A DNA stretch of 64,000 nucleotides from positions 1 through 64,000 of the forward strand of contig JAAYNJ010000024.1 in assembly GCA_012520915.1 (NCBI GenBank), written 5' to 3'. The stretch comes from Oscillospiraceae bacterium (GTDB lineage Bacteria > Bacillota > Clostridia > Oscillospirales > Ruminococcaceae). The notes under the pieces were generated by a model, which worked only from the letters and a program-made list of their open reading frames with translations, made no database searches and was not told the origin of the DNA. The translations under genes were made by a program, and so were the position numbers. This document shows, piece by piece, positions 1 through 9,300 of the stretch (positions are counted from its first letter, which is position 1; every line of letters starts with the position of its first letter).

Positions 1-2734
1 CCGTTATCTCAAGCTCGATATATTTAGGATCCACACCGCTTTCCTTTATAACCCTTGTAAAATCGGAAATGAAATTTTCCCCATCAAACTGCACAATCGA
101 CAGGTTTACCGAAACTCTAAGGGGAGGGAACCCTTTTTCAACAAGCTCTTTCTGCTCTTTTAACGATTCTTCAAGCACCCAGAGTCCGACATCATAAATC
201 AGTCCCGTCTGTTCGAGTATGGGTACAAATCTGTTGGGAGGAATTCTTCTGTTGTCGTCGGTAGTCCATCTGAGAAGAGCTTCAATTCCCACAGTTTTTT
301 CGGTTTCGCAGCTTATCTGAGGCTGAAACTCCAGTAAAAATTCTTTATTCTCAAGCGATCGGAAGAGCTTGTTCGTGAGTTGCGTGGTCTCCGCGATATC
401 GCCCTCAAGTCTGTCGGTATAGATGACATAGTCCCTTTCAGTATTTCTCGCTTCATAAACTGCCAAATCTGCGCTCTTTAAAAGTGAATCCGCATCCATT
501 CCGTGATCGGGATAAACGGATATCCCGATGCGTGCGATTACAAATAACGCCTCGACCCCCGATTCCGTAGCTATCGGATGAGAAAAAGAAGACAGCAGTA
601 TTCCTGCACATTCATCTATCTGCTCGGCGACTGTTACTTCGGATAATACGACGGTAAAGCTTCCTTCTCCCGTTCTCGACAAATAGCAGCAGTCCTTCAA
701 CAGATTTTTCAGAACATTAGCCGATTCTATCATTACCTGTTCGCCCACGGCGTGGCCGAAGGTGTCGTTTATCATCCTCAGATTCTCGAGTTCTATCTCC
801 AAAACCGCTATTTTATTATCTTCTTTATTATCGGATATCATTTCCGTCAGTTTTCTTTTCAGCATGTTTCTGTTTGCAAGTTTCGTAACTTCGTCGAAAT
901 ATGCGAAGTTATATAACATCTCTTCGTAAAGAAGCTTTCTCCTCGCATCTCCGAGGATATTTGCAATAATTTTTAAAAAGTGCAGCCGGCCTTCCGTAAA
1001 TCTTCTATCGCTTTTCTCACAGTACTCAGTGACAAAAATCCCGGACATGCTGTTATCGACCGTAATCGGCAGTGCGAAGAATGACTTTATTCCTCTCGAT
1101 AGGAAAAAGCTTTTTTGATATTCGGTTTCTTCAAAAGAAATACCTGTTAAATCTTCACAAAGCATAGGGGCGTTTTGAGCTATCAATGACTTTAATATCG
1201 GCAAATCCGATGTTTTAAGCTTCATACCCGCCTTAAAGGGAGATGATTTATTCCTGGGATCTTTTACATACATATTCATGAATGTTGCGTCTTTGTAATC
1301 CGCGCCGAATCTGATTATATATGCATAGTCGAACCTTAATATTTCGGAAATTATTTCCAACATCTTGTCAATTTTTTCTTTGCCGTTTTCACTGCTGATG
1401 GAAATAAAACTGGAGGAAACTTTTTCAAGCATTTCCTGTTCCCTTGAAAACCTTTGATAACCCTGCAGTTTTGATTTGTATTCATTCGAGAGGTATCGCA
1501 CGGCATAGAAGGAAAGCGAGATAATAATAATTCTTTTTAAATAATGCTCACCGTCGATAATAACTTCCACCCTCGGGTAAAGTATCCAAAGAACTATCTG
1601 AGTCAGCAGGACTGCCCCTAAAAAGATGAGCGCATGAACTTCACTGTTAAAGACAACCGTAAACAGGAGAATTATTATATAAGCAGACCATATCGTTACC
1701 GCTGCAGTTCTGATGTTGGTAATTATAAAGAAAAACATGCCGATTATGCCTGTTATCAGAAAGACGGTATTCTGTACGGCGGGATTTTTTATTATATACG
1801 GCACAAACCTTAAAGTTACGCCGAAAACAAACACGGAAAAGGCGAGAATAAACTCGGGCACTATATCATTCCCGGCAAGAAAATACCCCGTATAAAATGA
1901 CCCCAATGCGCCGGCTATATATGCAGCGGTAGCAGTTTCGAACAAACGGAATCTGCTTTCTTCCGATATAGCAATCCCCGATAAACTGCCGGAAACTGCG
2001 GGCGAGAATTCCTCCCTCTCTCTATCGAGAAGAATGCCGTGTTTTTTTAATGTCCTGTATAAAACGTATGTGGGAACAAACAAAAATGTGATTGCGATTT
2101 TCGGAATCCGGATTAATCCCAGATATTCAGGCATAATATCCGTTATCGTACCCGCAATAAAGGGGAAAATCATGGATAAAATAAAATGTCTCACCTGACG
2201 CCTGAGAGGGGATTTGGGCTCAAGCTTTCTCAACCAGCGGATAAGCAATGTAAAAGTAATGGATAAATAAATAATGTAGTATGTATTGATCCAATGCTGC
2301 CCTAAATTTGCGGGGAGCGTATTTCTCCATCCGAAATCGGTCTGCTCCATTTTATACTGTTTTTCCGCAAGAATTCCGTAGGGCGCAAATAAAATTATAT
2401 TTATTGCAGCGGGCAGGTAGAATAGAATTATTTTGCCGGTGCTTTTCGGCCGGAATCTGCTGTTTGTCATGATTAAGGTAAAATGCAGGAGAATGTTATA
2501 AAAAACGCCCCAGCCGAAAACGGATAAACATGCCCAAAAAGCGCTGAACTCAGCGGTCGGCGCCGAGTTTGAAATCGAACATGTAAATGCCCAGACAGCC
2601 ATTGAGCTTGTTAATACTAAAAACAGCCTGTTGGTACCGCTCTTTGTGTTGGAAGCAACCGTATAGGCGCCTAATACCATATAAAAAAAACCTAAAAGGA
2701 AAAATATGGTTGACAGTATGAGACTGTATTTCAT
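1..2734 (-). CDS. Membrane GGDEF/EAL protein, 3' end cut by window edge
   Basis: About 911 residues are visible; by comparison with the paralogue at 6323-9421 roughly 120 C-terminal residues lie outside the window. The start is ATG at 2734, with GGGAGGA seven bases upstream. Order: a multi-helix membrane region (about residues 1-400, resembling the histidine-kinase N-terminal 7TM type plus further helices), a GAF-like segment (about 430-590), a degenerate GGDEF domain (GEGSF at about 689) and an EAL domain (GIEALLRW at about 815). The EAL part retains its first glutamate and the acidic LEIT segment, so c-di-GMP hydrolysis is plausible; the GGDEF motif is too altered for cyclase activity and may be regulatory. 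I checked the frame at the start, the GGDEF and the EAL positions and it is continuous. The input signal is unknown. Confidence 0.85.
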   Translation of the reverse strand, partial: MKYSLILSTIFFLLGFFYMVLGAYTVASNTKSGTNRLFLVLTSSMAVWAFTCSISNSAPTAEFSAFWACLSVFGWGVFYNILLHFTLIMTNSRFRPKSTGKIILFYLPAAINIILFAPYGILAEKQYKMEQTDFGWRNTLPANLGQHWINTYYIIYLSITFTLLIRWLRKLEPKSPLRRQVRHFILSMIFPFIAGTITDIMPEYLGLIRIPKIAITFLFVPTYVLYRTLKKHGILLDREREEFSPAVSGSLSGIAISEESRFRLFETATAAYIAGALGSFYTGYFLAGNDIVPEFILAFSVFVFGVTLRFVPYIIKNPAVQNTVFLITGIIGMFFFIITNIRTAAVTIWSAYIIILLFTVVFNSEVHALIFLGAVLLTQIVLWILYPRVEVIIDGEHYLKRIIIISLSFYAVRYLSNEYKSKLQGYQRFSREQEMLEKVSSSFISISSENGKEKIDKMLEIISEILRFDYAYIIRFGADYKDATFMNMYVKDPRNKSSPFKAGMKLKTSDLPILKSLIAQNAPMLCEDLTGISFEETEYQKSFFLSRGIKSFFALPITVDNSMSGIFVTEYCEKSDRRFTEGRLHFLKIIANILGDARRKLLYEEMLYNFAYFDEVTKLANRNMLKRKLTEMISDNKEDNKIAVLEIELENLRMINDTFGHAVGEQVMIESANVLKNLLKDCCYLSRTGEGSFTVVLSEVTVAEQIDECAGILLSSFSHPIATESGVEALFVIARIGISVYPDHGMDADSLLKSADLAVYEARNTERDYVIYTDRLEGDIAETTQLTNKLFRSLENKEFLLEFQPQISCETEKTVGIEALLRWTTDDNRRIPPNRFVPILEQTGLIYDVGLWVLEESLKEQKELVEKGFPPLRVSVNLSIVQFDGENFISDFTRVIKESGVDPKYIELEIT

Positions 2735-2799
2735 ATTTATTCCTCCCGATGCAGAGTCTTATTCCCGATACTTGTTAAAATTATCACGAACTGTCTTAC

Positions 2800-2828
2800 A
2801 TTATATATAACAATTCGGATATATGAAA
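2800..2828 (-). promoter_or_regulatory. Possible promoter of the GGDEF/EAL gene at 1-2734
   Basis: On the minus strand a perfect TATAAT (2800-2805) lies about 65 bases before the start codon. The -35 at 17 bp spacing is weak (TTTCAT, 2823-2828). Confidence 0.35.
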
Positions 2829-2923
2829 GCAAAAAAACATTCAAATTTTATAATCACGAAATAATTATTAATTACTTTAATATAAACTACGGATTTTGTC
2901 CATTAAACGAAGAACCCCAAAGA

Positions 2924-3016
2924 CCCTCAGAATTCGAGGGGGGTGGTGAAGGCGAAGCCTGAACCGGGGGAGAAAAAAACAACAAAGCGCAGTTTGTCCT
3001 GACGACGAGGGAGGGA
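2924..3016. repeat. Intergenic GC-rich repeat, copy A
   Basis: Contains CCCTCAG, then a G-rich stretch ending GAACCGGGGGAG, then CAAAGCGCAGTTTGTCCTGA and CGACGAGGG. The same order, with small changes, recurs at 3501-3622, where the tail reads CAAAGCGAAGTTTGTCCTGA then CGACGGGGGGAG. Imperfect, non-coding and confined to this interval within the window. Confidence 0.6.
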
Positions 3017-3021
3017 TAATT

Positions 3022-3075
3022 CATACTTTTGACTGCAAAAGTATGCAAAACATGGGGAGTTCCGACTCTCCCCAT
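3022..3075. repeat. Two adjacent hairpins
   Basis: First: CATACTTTT (3022-3030), six-base loop, AAAAGTATG (3037-3045), a perfect 9-bp stem. Second: ATGGGGAG (3052-3059), eight-base loop, CTCCCCAT (3068-3075), a perfect 8-bp stem. Neither is followed by a clear T-run, so they are listed as structural repeats and not as terminators. Confidence 0.55.
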
Positions 3076-3274
3076 ACCCCTAAACGGATTTAAGCTTCGG
3101 CTGAAAAGTTTTAACTCGATTAGCTGATTTTTTTGCTTTTTTAAAGACGGGTAGTATTTTCGTACGAATAAGAAAGATAAAGCCTCACCGAGAACTTTTC
3201 TAAACGCCGATGCGATTATTATTTAAAGGTTTAATAAAATAATAATTTACTTAATATTATAAATAGCCAAAAAG

Positions 3275-3360
3275 CCCCCCCTCAGACTACCTGTGCTCTG
3301 TGAGTACCTGTGCCCTGCGGGTACGAGGGAAGTGAATACCGCAAAGTGACAAGCGAAAGA
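3275..3360. repeat. Intergenic GC-rich repeat, copy B
   Basis: CCCCCTCAGACTACCTGTGC begins a copy with a partial internal duplication: GTACCTGTGCCCTGCGGGTA repeats the preceding CTACCTGTGCTCTGTGAGTA. It continues as CGAGGGAAGTGAATACCGC and ends with GACAAGCGAAA. The beginning and end match copy C (3501-3650). Confidence 0.6.
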
Positions 3361-3414
3361 GCATTACATTGTAACAAGCTTCTTATAAATAGAATGAGTA
3401 TATCTAAATTTCTA

Positions 3415-3467
3415 CCCTCCCTCAGGTTTCTTCGAAACCAGCTCCCTCGGTCAGAGGGAGCCTCAGG
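3415..3467. repeat. Hairpin-rich repeat segment
   Basis: CCCTCCCTCAGG is followed by a GGTTTC-TTC-GAAACC hairpin (3425-3439) and then GCTCCCTC-GGTCA-GAGGGAGC (3441-3461, perfect 8-bp stem), closing with CCTCAGG. The CCTCAGG boxes at both ends and the paired stems look like a small repetitive element of the kind scattered between genes in gut Clostridia. That comparison is from memory and not from a search. Confidence 0.55.
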
Positions 3468-3500
3468 AAAAGGTTTTAGCTTTAGCGAATAGCTACAAAG

Positions 3501-3650
3501 CCCCCCTCAGATAACCTGTGCCCTGTGGGTACGAGGGGGGTGGGTCGGCGGAGTCGAGCCGGGGGGAGTGATAAAATATCTATTTGAACAAAGCGAAGTT
3601 TGTCCTGACGACGGGGGGAGTGAAGACCGCGGGGAGACAAGCGAAATATG
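3501..3650. repeat. Intergenic GC-rich repeat, copy C
   Basis: The longest copy: CCCCCTCAGATAACCTGTGC, CCTGTGGGTACGAGGGGGG, GTCGGCGGAGTCGAGCCGGG, then GTTTGTCCTGACGACGGGGG and GACAAGCGAAA. It carries both the front half seen in copy B and the GTTTGTCCTGACGACG tail seen in copy A, so copy C may be the full unit and A and B truncated ones. Confidence 0.6.
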
Positions 3651-3661
3651 TTCGCGTTAAA

Positions 3662-3694
3662 AACTTAATCCCCTCGAAAGAAGGGGACTAAGTT
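3662..3694 (-). terminator. Terminator of the ZnR-TPM gene pair
   Basis: A 13-bp stem with one mismatch (3662-3674 with 3682-3694, 7-base loop) contains an AGGGG/CCCCT core. Read leftwards it is followed by GTTTTT. It lies 45 bases after the stop codon at 3740. Confidence 0.65.
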
Positions 3695-3739
3695 GCAAAT
3701 TATATGTTGCTTTTATCCTCTTAATAATTCGTTTATCCG

Positions 3740-4537
3740 TTAAAAAGAGTGACCGCCGGAGCTTCCGCCCCCGCCTCCTCCGCCGCCTCCGCCGCCTCCG
3801 CCTCCGCCGGAGGATGAGGAATCGGAGTGACGGCTTCTTCTCTGCGATATCATAACCGGGTTTATTACTTTGATAAAATCGGTTCTGTCCGCAATACCTG
3901 CGCCTTCGACTACCTGCTTTCTGTCGATTTCCCTAATCGAAACATTTCTCTTTCTGTTTATTGTAACCAATAAAAAGTTAATCAATAAACCGAGACCTGC
4001 GGCCATGAGCGCATTTGTCACATGTCTCATCGGTACGGATATCTTTCCGCCTCTAAGGAGTATTAAAACTTGATTGAAAGCCTCGTTTGCGCATTCGAAA
4101 TACTCTTCTTTACTTGCGAATTTATAGATGTTGTCGGTAATCTCGTACGATCTCGTGTTGTTTATCGTCTTTGCAAAACTGCCGTCGGAGTAGAACTGAA
4201 TCATTCTGTTGTCCATGTCTATCAGGAAAAGCGTTCCGGATTGAGCACCGAAAAGCGTGAAGTATGTGTTTTCCGCGAGATACTCCGCCGTATGTATATT
4301 TTCATTGACGGTGACAAAAGCCGCATGTCCGTACTCCGTCACTTCTTTCATATTCGCGAGCAGCTGCTCCTCTTCAATTTCGCTGAGAAGATCCGCGGAA
4401 TCATCGATTACGACCATATTGCCGTTATCGGCGGTGTACTTTAATAACTGTTCTCCGTTTGCAAAAACGGGAACCGTAATAATAAACGCAACAATAAATG
4501 TGAGCAGTATCGCAAGATATCTTTTTTTATTTACCAT
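3740..4537 (-). CDS. TPM-domain membrane protein with poly-Gly tail, YdjH-like
   Basis: 265 residues. A signal peptide (about 1-26, ending VFANG) precedes a TPM (YgcG-like) domain at about 36-155, a membrane helix at about 172-193, a charged linker and a tail of 15 consecutive glycines (244-258) ending SSGGHSF. An exported TPM domain, one helix and a Gly/Ser-rich C-terminus are typical of YgcG/YdjH proteins. Its start lies 11 bases inside the end of the zinc-ribbon gene upstream, so the two are co-translated. In B. subtilis YdjH works with the zinc-ribbon membrane protein YdjG in a membrane-stress complex, and the same order here suggests an equivalent complex. The biochemical function of this TPM domain is not known. 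Confidence 0.8.
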   Translation of the reverse strand: MVNKKRYLAILLTFIVAFIITVPVFANGEQLLKYTADNGNMVVIDDSADLLSEIEEEQLLANMKEVTEYGHAAFVTVNENIHTAEYLAENTYFTLFGAQSGTLFLIDMDNRMIQFYSDGSFAKTINNTRSYEITDNIYKFASKEEYFECANEAFNQVLILLRGGKISVPMRHVTNALMAAGLGLLINFLLVTINRKRNVSIREIDRKQVVEGAGIADRTDFIKVINPVMISQRRSRHSDSSSSGGGGGGGGGGGGGGGSSGGHSF

Positions 4538-6122
4538 GGTCCGCGCCCTCCCTTCTGAAGAAGTCCGGAACAGGTCTGGTGGTCAGATAGTTCAAATAAT
4601 TAATCATTGAAATCATGTTGCCCAGCATTGCCAAAAAACAGAGAATTGCCAATCCGTAGTACCAGTAATCGTATGCGGGGTTAAATACCCATATTATCAA
4701 TCCCGTTCCGAGTGCTAAAATCCCGATAAGCATCGGTATGAAAGCGGTCTTTTTTTCAATTTTCGAAATTCTTCCGAGCATCAATATTAAAAGAATAATC
4801 TGGATAAATAAAGCTATGGCATAGACCGGCGAAGTAATTATATTGCCTATGATGTAGAAAGGAAAATCCATCTTTACAAAAATGAAGACTAACACCACTA
4901 AAAAGAGAAATGCGGATACTCTGCGCATGGGATTTTTTCTTCCGGCTGATACGGGTTTTTTCCTTACCTGTTTATCTTTATTGAAATGCACATTTCCCAC
5001 ATCGAAAATATGATTTTCTCTGTAATAGATTTTTTTGATTTCACTTGAAAGAACGATGGAAGATATTATCAGGAAGACGGCGGCGATTAAAGAGATTGTT
5101 TTCGGAAGTATAAACATCGGAATAAACGACAAAATTAAAAACAAAACGGCTGTCATAATTCCAGAAACCCTGAAAAACGCCTTTTTATCAACCGGGATGT
5201 CCATAGAAAGTTTTCCTGTCTGACCGTTCATAACGGAATATGCCACCCTGTTCTTGTTTTTCCATGTCAGGAACCAAACCGGAAAGAGGTCAACCTTGTA
5301 CCTGAAACCGCTGATGCCGGTCAGCATTTTTTTCTCCTGATAATCTCTCGGAGCCGTGACTTTAACGCCTCCGGCTCTTTCGCCGATGTCGCTGTAGAAT
5401 GCTTCCACAGCCGTTTCCTCAACCGTATCGGCGTAGGTTTCGGGGGGAGTTGTCAGTTTATCCGAATAAAATCCGGCGATATATGCCTCGTTAAAGTCTC
5501 TCTGTTCACTTGTGTTGAAAGGGGAGATTTCTCTCGCGATGCTGTCGTCGAACATAGCCGATGCATCAAAGCTCATGCCCTTTACAGTTCCGCCTACTGC
5601 GGTGTCTATCACATATTCCTCGTGATAATCCCAATTGCCCTTTGTATATTTTTTAGTTGCATTTAGCCTGAGAGCGTTCTCCGGAATGTCAACCTCATAA
5701 CTCAGATAGGGGATGTATATGCCTCTGAAGTCGTTTATATGCCTGCCTTCTTTGAGTTCCTTCGGAACATATATGCGCGTTTTAAGAGCGTCCTCATAAG
5801 TTTTTACAGCATTTTCCTTTGAAATCTTAAACGGAATTATCCGCGCGGGTTTTACTGCCTCCTCCTGCTTCATTGTAAGATTTGATTCGCCCCCGCAGTA
5901 TGAGCAGTAAGCGACCGTCTGGTCGTCGGGAGCGGAAAGCTCGGCCCCGCAGTCCGGACAACCGTATATCGTTACCGTGTAGGTATCTTTACTTACTTCC
6001 GCTTCGTTCGAAAGAGTGTAGTCCTCGATTTGCATATCGCTTTCGCAGTAACTGCATTTCAGGGATTGCGTCGGCACCTGAAAGGCCATTTTACCCCCGC
6101 ATGAGGGACATTTAACAGCCAT
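4527..6122 (-). CDS. Zinc-ribbon multi-pass membrane protein, YdjG-like
   Basis: 531 residues. Two zinc ribbons sit at the N-terminus (C5xxC8 with C23xxC26; C55xxC58 with C73xxC76). A long soluble region of about 220 residues follows, then about six hydrophobic segments between residues 315 and 515. ATG at 6122 is preceded by AGGAGG. The arrangement resembles TFIIB-type zinc-ribbon membrane proteins such as B. subtilis YdjG, although this protein is longer. It overlaps the TPM-domain gene by 11 bases. No pspA-like (YdjF) or SPFH-like (YdjI) partner is in the window. The ribbons could bind a partner protein or nucleic acid; the sequence does not say which. Confidence 0.75.
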   Translation of the reverse strand: MAVKCPSCGGKMAFQVPTQSLKCSYCESDMQIEDYTLSNEAEVSKDTYTVTIYGCPDCGAELSAPDDQTVAYCSYCGGESNLTMKQEEAVKPARIIPFKISKENAVKTYEDALKTRIYVPKELKEGRHINDFRGIYIPYLSYEVDIPENALRLNATKKYTKGNWDYHEEYVIDTAVGGTVKGMSFDASAMFDDSIAREISPFNTSEQRDFNEAYIAGFYSDKLTTPPETYADTVEETAVEAFYSDIGERAGGVKVTAPRDYQEKKMLTGISGFRYKVDLFPVWFLTWKNKNRVAYSVMNGQTGKLSMDIPVDKKAFFRVSGIMTAVLFLILSFIPMFILPKTISLIAAVFLIISSIVLSSEIKKIYYRENHIFDVGNVHFNKDKQVRKKPVSAGRKNPMRRVSAFLFLVVLVFIFVKMDFPFYIIGNIITSPVYAIALFIQIILLILMLGRISKIEKKTAFIPMLIGILALGTGLIIWVFNPAYDYWYYGLAILCFLAMLGNMISMINYLNYLTTRPVPDFFRREGADHGK

Positions 6123-6322
6123 AAATCCTCCTCGTGAAACCGTAAATTATGATGTCTGAATACATAATAATATGAAATCAATACCTTTTACAATAACATG
6201 AGACAATATCCTATATAAATTTAAAGAGGGCTTTTTTATGATTTGCACTAAAAAAGACGACGCCGGATATACCCTTTGCCGTCAGTTTTAAATAATGTCT
6301 TAATGATTGATAAAGCGCCTGA

Positions 6323-9300
6323 TTAAGCGGATTCTTCTTTGAGAAATTCTTCCAATGCCTGCGGTGATAGCGGTTTTGAATAATAGTAGCCCTGTATCTC
6401 ATCGCAGATTATGCTTTTGAGAAAATCCGCCTGCTCTTTTGTTTCCACGCCTTCAGCCGTAACGTTCGCTTTGAAAATACGGGCCATTGAAACAATATTT
6501 TCAGTTAATTGAGCACCTTCGCCCCCTGAATCGATGAAATCTATGATTTCCTTGTCTATTTTCAATCTGTCAAAAGGCACCATTTTTAACCGGCTTAACG
6601 TAGAGTAGCCTCTGCCGAAATCATCTATAGACAAACGCACTCCCAACCCTTTCAACGCGTATAATTTTTTAATCACATCCTCGGGGTCTTTGGAGAACAA
6701 ACTCTCTGTGATCTCCATCTCGATATATTTCGGGTCAACACGGCTTTCCTCAATGACTTTTGCAAAATCGGAAATAAAATCATCATTTTCAAATTGCACA
6801 ACCGACAGGTTTACCGAAATGCGAATGGGAGCAAATCCCTTTGAAATAAGCCTGTTATGTTCTTTTAGCGCTTGTTTCAGCACCCAGAGTCCCACATCGT
6901 AAATCAATCCGGTCTGTTCGAGGATGGGAATAAATCTATCCGGCGGCACTCTCCTGCCGTCGGTCGTCCACCTGAGCAAAGCTTCAATCCCGGTGGTTTT
7001 TTCCGTTTCACAGCTGATTTGAGGTTGAAACTCCAAGAAAAACTCTTCGTTTTGAAGCGATTTAAAAAGCCTGTTCGTGAGCAGGGTGTTTTCCGCAATG
7101 TGGTCTTCCAATTGATTTGCATAAAAAACAACATCCTCATTGTTTCTAATCGCTTCATATCCCGCCAGATCGGCGTTTTTAATAATAGTTCTTACGTCTT
7201 TTCCGTCATCCGGATACACGGATACGCCTATGCGGGGAACAACAAATAAAGCTTCTATCTCCAGATCGGTAGATATGGGATTGGAAAAAGCGGCAATCAA
7301 TCTGTTTGCGCAGGCTTCTATCCGTTCTGTGCTTTCCACGTCGGGTAAAAGAACGGCAAACTCCCCGTCGTTTGTTCTTGCGAGAGTGCATGAGGTCGAC
7401 AGGAGATCTTTGAGAATTGCCGCGGATTTCAACATTACCTGCTCGACCATATTATGGCCATAGGTGTCCTTAATCATCCTCATGTTCGAGAGTTCAATAT
7501 TTAAAACCGCAATTTTTCCCGTTTCTTTTTTGTCGCTTATACATTCCTCAAGCGTTTTTATAAACATGCTCCTGTTAGCCAATTTTGTGGTTTCATCAAA
7601 ATAAGCGACGTCATATATCATTTTTTCGTACAGAGTCTTCTTTCTTGAATCCCTCAAAATATTTATAAGCATGTTAAAAAAATAAGAACGGTTTTCGCTG
7701 ACGTTTTTATTGCTCCCATCGTAGTATTCAAAGACAAGCATTGCTTCTATTTGTTCTTCGATCTGCAACGGAAATGCAAAAAAGGAGTTTATACCTCTTG
7801 TAATTAGGAAGTTCCTCGTTCCCTCGCACGTATTAAGGGGGTTGTTTATGATGTCTTCACACTTCAATGGCGTGCCGCGCTCAATCAGAGCTTTTGCCAA
7901 GGGCAGATCGGCTGTTTTTAATTTCATTCCCGGGTGATAGGGAAGTGAATCGCTCTCATTATTTTTCGAATATGTGCTGAGAACATTTGCATCCTCATAA
8001 CCCGCACTGAATTTAATCAAATATGCGTAATCAAAGTCAAGAACTTCGGCGGACATTTCCAGCATATTGTCAACCTTATGCCGGACGTTTTCACTGCTGA
8101 CCGTAATAAAACTGGTGGAAATGGTTTCAATAACCTGTTGCTCTTTTATAAGCTTTTTGTGAGCCTCAAGCTTTATTGTATATTCGTTTGCCAATTGTCT
8201 CACGGCAAAATAAGTGAGTATGACGAGAGCGACTCTTGTCAGATAGGCATTTGCATCAATGATGACGGTGACATCCGGGTAAAATATCAAAAAAGCAATT
8301 TGAATTAGTATTACCAATCCGGTATAGATAGTGAGATGGATTTTACTGTCGAGGATGACGGTAAACATGAAGAACAATATATATATCGACCATATCGTCA
8401 CCGCGCCCGTTTCGACATTTCTTTGCATAAGATAAAATAAACTGAGCGCTCCCGCAATAAGAAACAGGGTATTCTGAGTGGTATGGTTTTTCGTAATGCG
8501 CGGTATAATTCTTATGAAAAGTCCAAGTGATAATAAAGCTCCGGAGAGGAGAAGCTCATCTACCGAAGTTCTTTTCATAGCAAAATATCCTATGAAAAAC
8601 GATACCGAACTGCCTGTAATAAAAATGGATGCGACCGTTCGGAACATGCGAAACCGGTCTGCGTCTGCGAGCTGATTGCTTTTTAGAGACACGGATACTA
8701 CAACGGGTTTTTCAAGAAGCAGGCCTGACTTTCTCAATGTTGAAAAGAGCATTGCTACCGGGACCATCAGATATACTACGGTTAATTCGGGAAGAGGCCC
8801 TTTTCCGAGAATGTCGGGTATCGTTTCCGTTGATATTCCCATGACGAGAGGGAAGCATAAGGATAACAGGAAATATGCCGCCTGCCGCTTTTGAGGGTCG
8901 TTTGGTTCAAGTTTTCTCCACCATCGAATAAGCAATAAAAAAAGAACGAAGGTAAACACAAGGTAATATGTTATATACCAGATGTTGCCCGCGTTGACAG
9001 GTAGTATGTTTAACCAGCCTATATCGGTTTTCACCATTTGAAATTGTTTCTCCGCCAGAAATCCGAAGGGAGCAAAAAGAAGTATATTTATCACGGCAGG
9101 CAGATAAATTATGGTGAGCACGATAAACTTGTTTAATCTAAATTTGGTTCTTGTAAGGAGAATAACAAAGTGGAGGAGGATACTGTAAAAAATTCCCCAA
9201 CCGAAGACGGAAAGACATCCCCAAAATACGCTTTCTTCCGGCGTGGGTGCTGAAACCATAACGGAAAATGCGCACGCCCAGCAAGCCATTGAAGCCATAA

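Larger units (their letters stand above)
2735..3739. other. Gene-free 1 kb interval with repeats and hairpins
   Basis: No convincing gene is present. The interval holds a weak promoter for the leftward gene (2800-2828), AT-rich DNA, at least four GC-rich repeat segments (about 2924-3016, 3275-3360, 3415-3467, 3501-3640), two simple hairpins (3022-3045, 3052-3075) and the terminator of the TPM gene (3662-3694). Short ORFs here have no good ribosome-binding site, and their apparent peptides simply translate the repeats. Confidence 0.7.

Noticed and set aside
2887-3075. 62-codon minus-strand ORF
   Set aside because: It consists of the GC-rich repeat and the two hairpins; no family features or start signal.
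3310-3492. 60-codon plus-strand ORF
   Set aside because: It translates repeat copy B and the hairpin segment; no ribosome-binding site.
2924-3650. CRISPR array
   Set aside because: The repeats are few, unequal in length, mosaic and irregularly spaced, with no cas genes.
6123-6322. Terminator or small gene between the GGDEF/EAL gene and the zinc-ribbon gene
   Set aside because: A CTTTTTTAG run follows a GACG...CGTC pairing of only four bases; the stem is too weak to call, and the 63-codon ORF at 6211-6402 only overlaps the larger gene in another frame.
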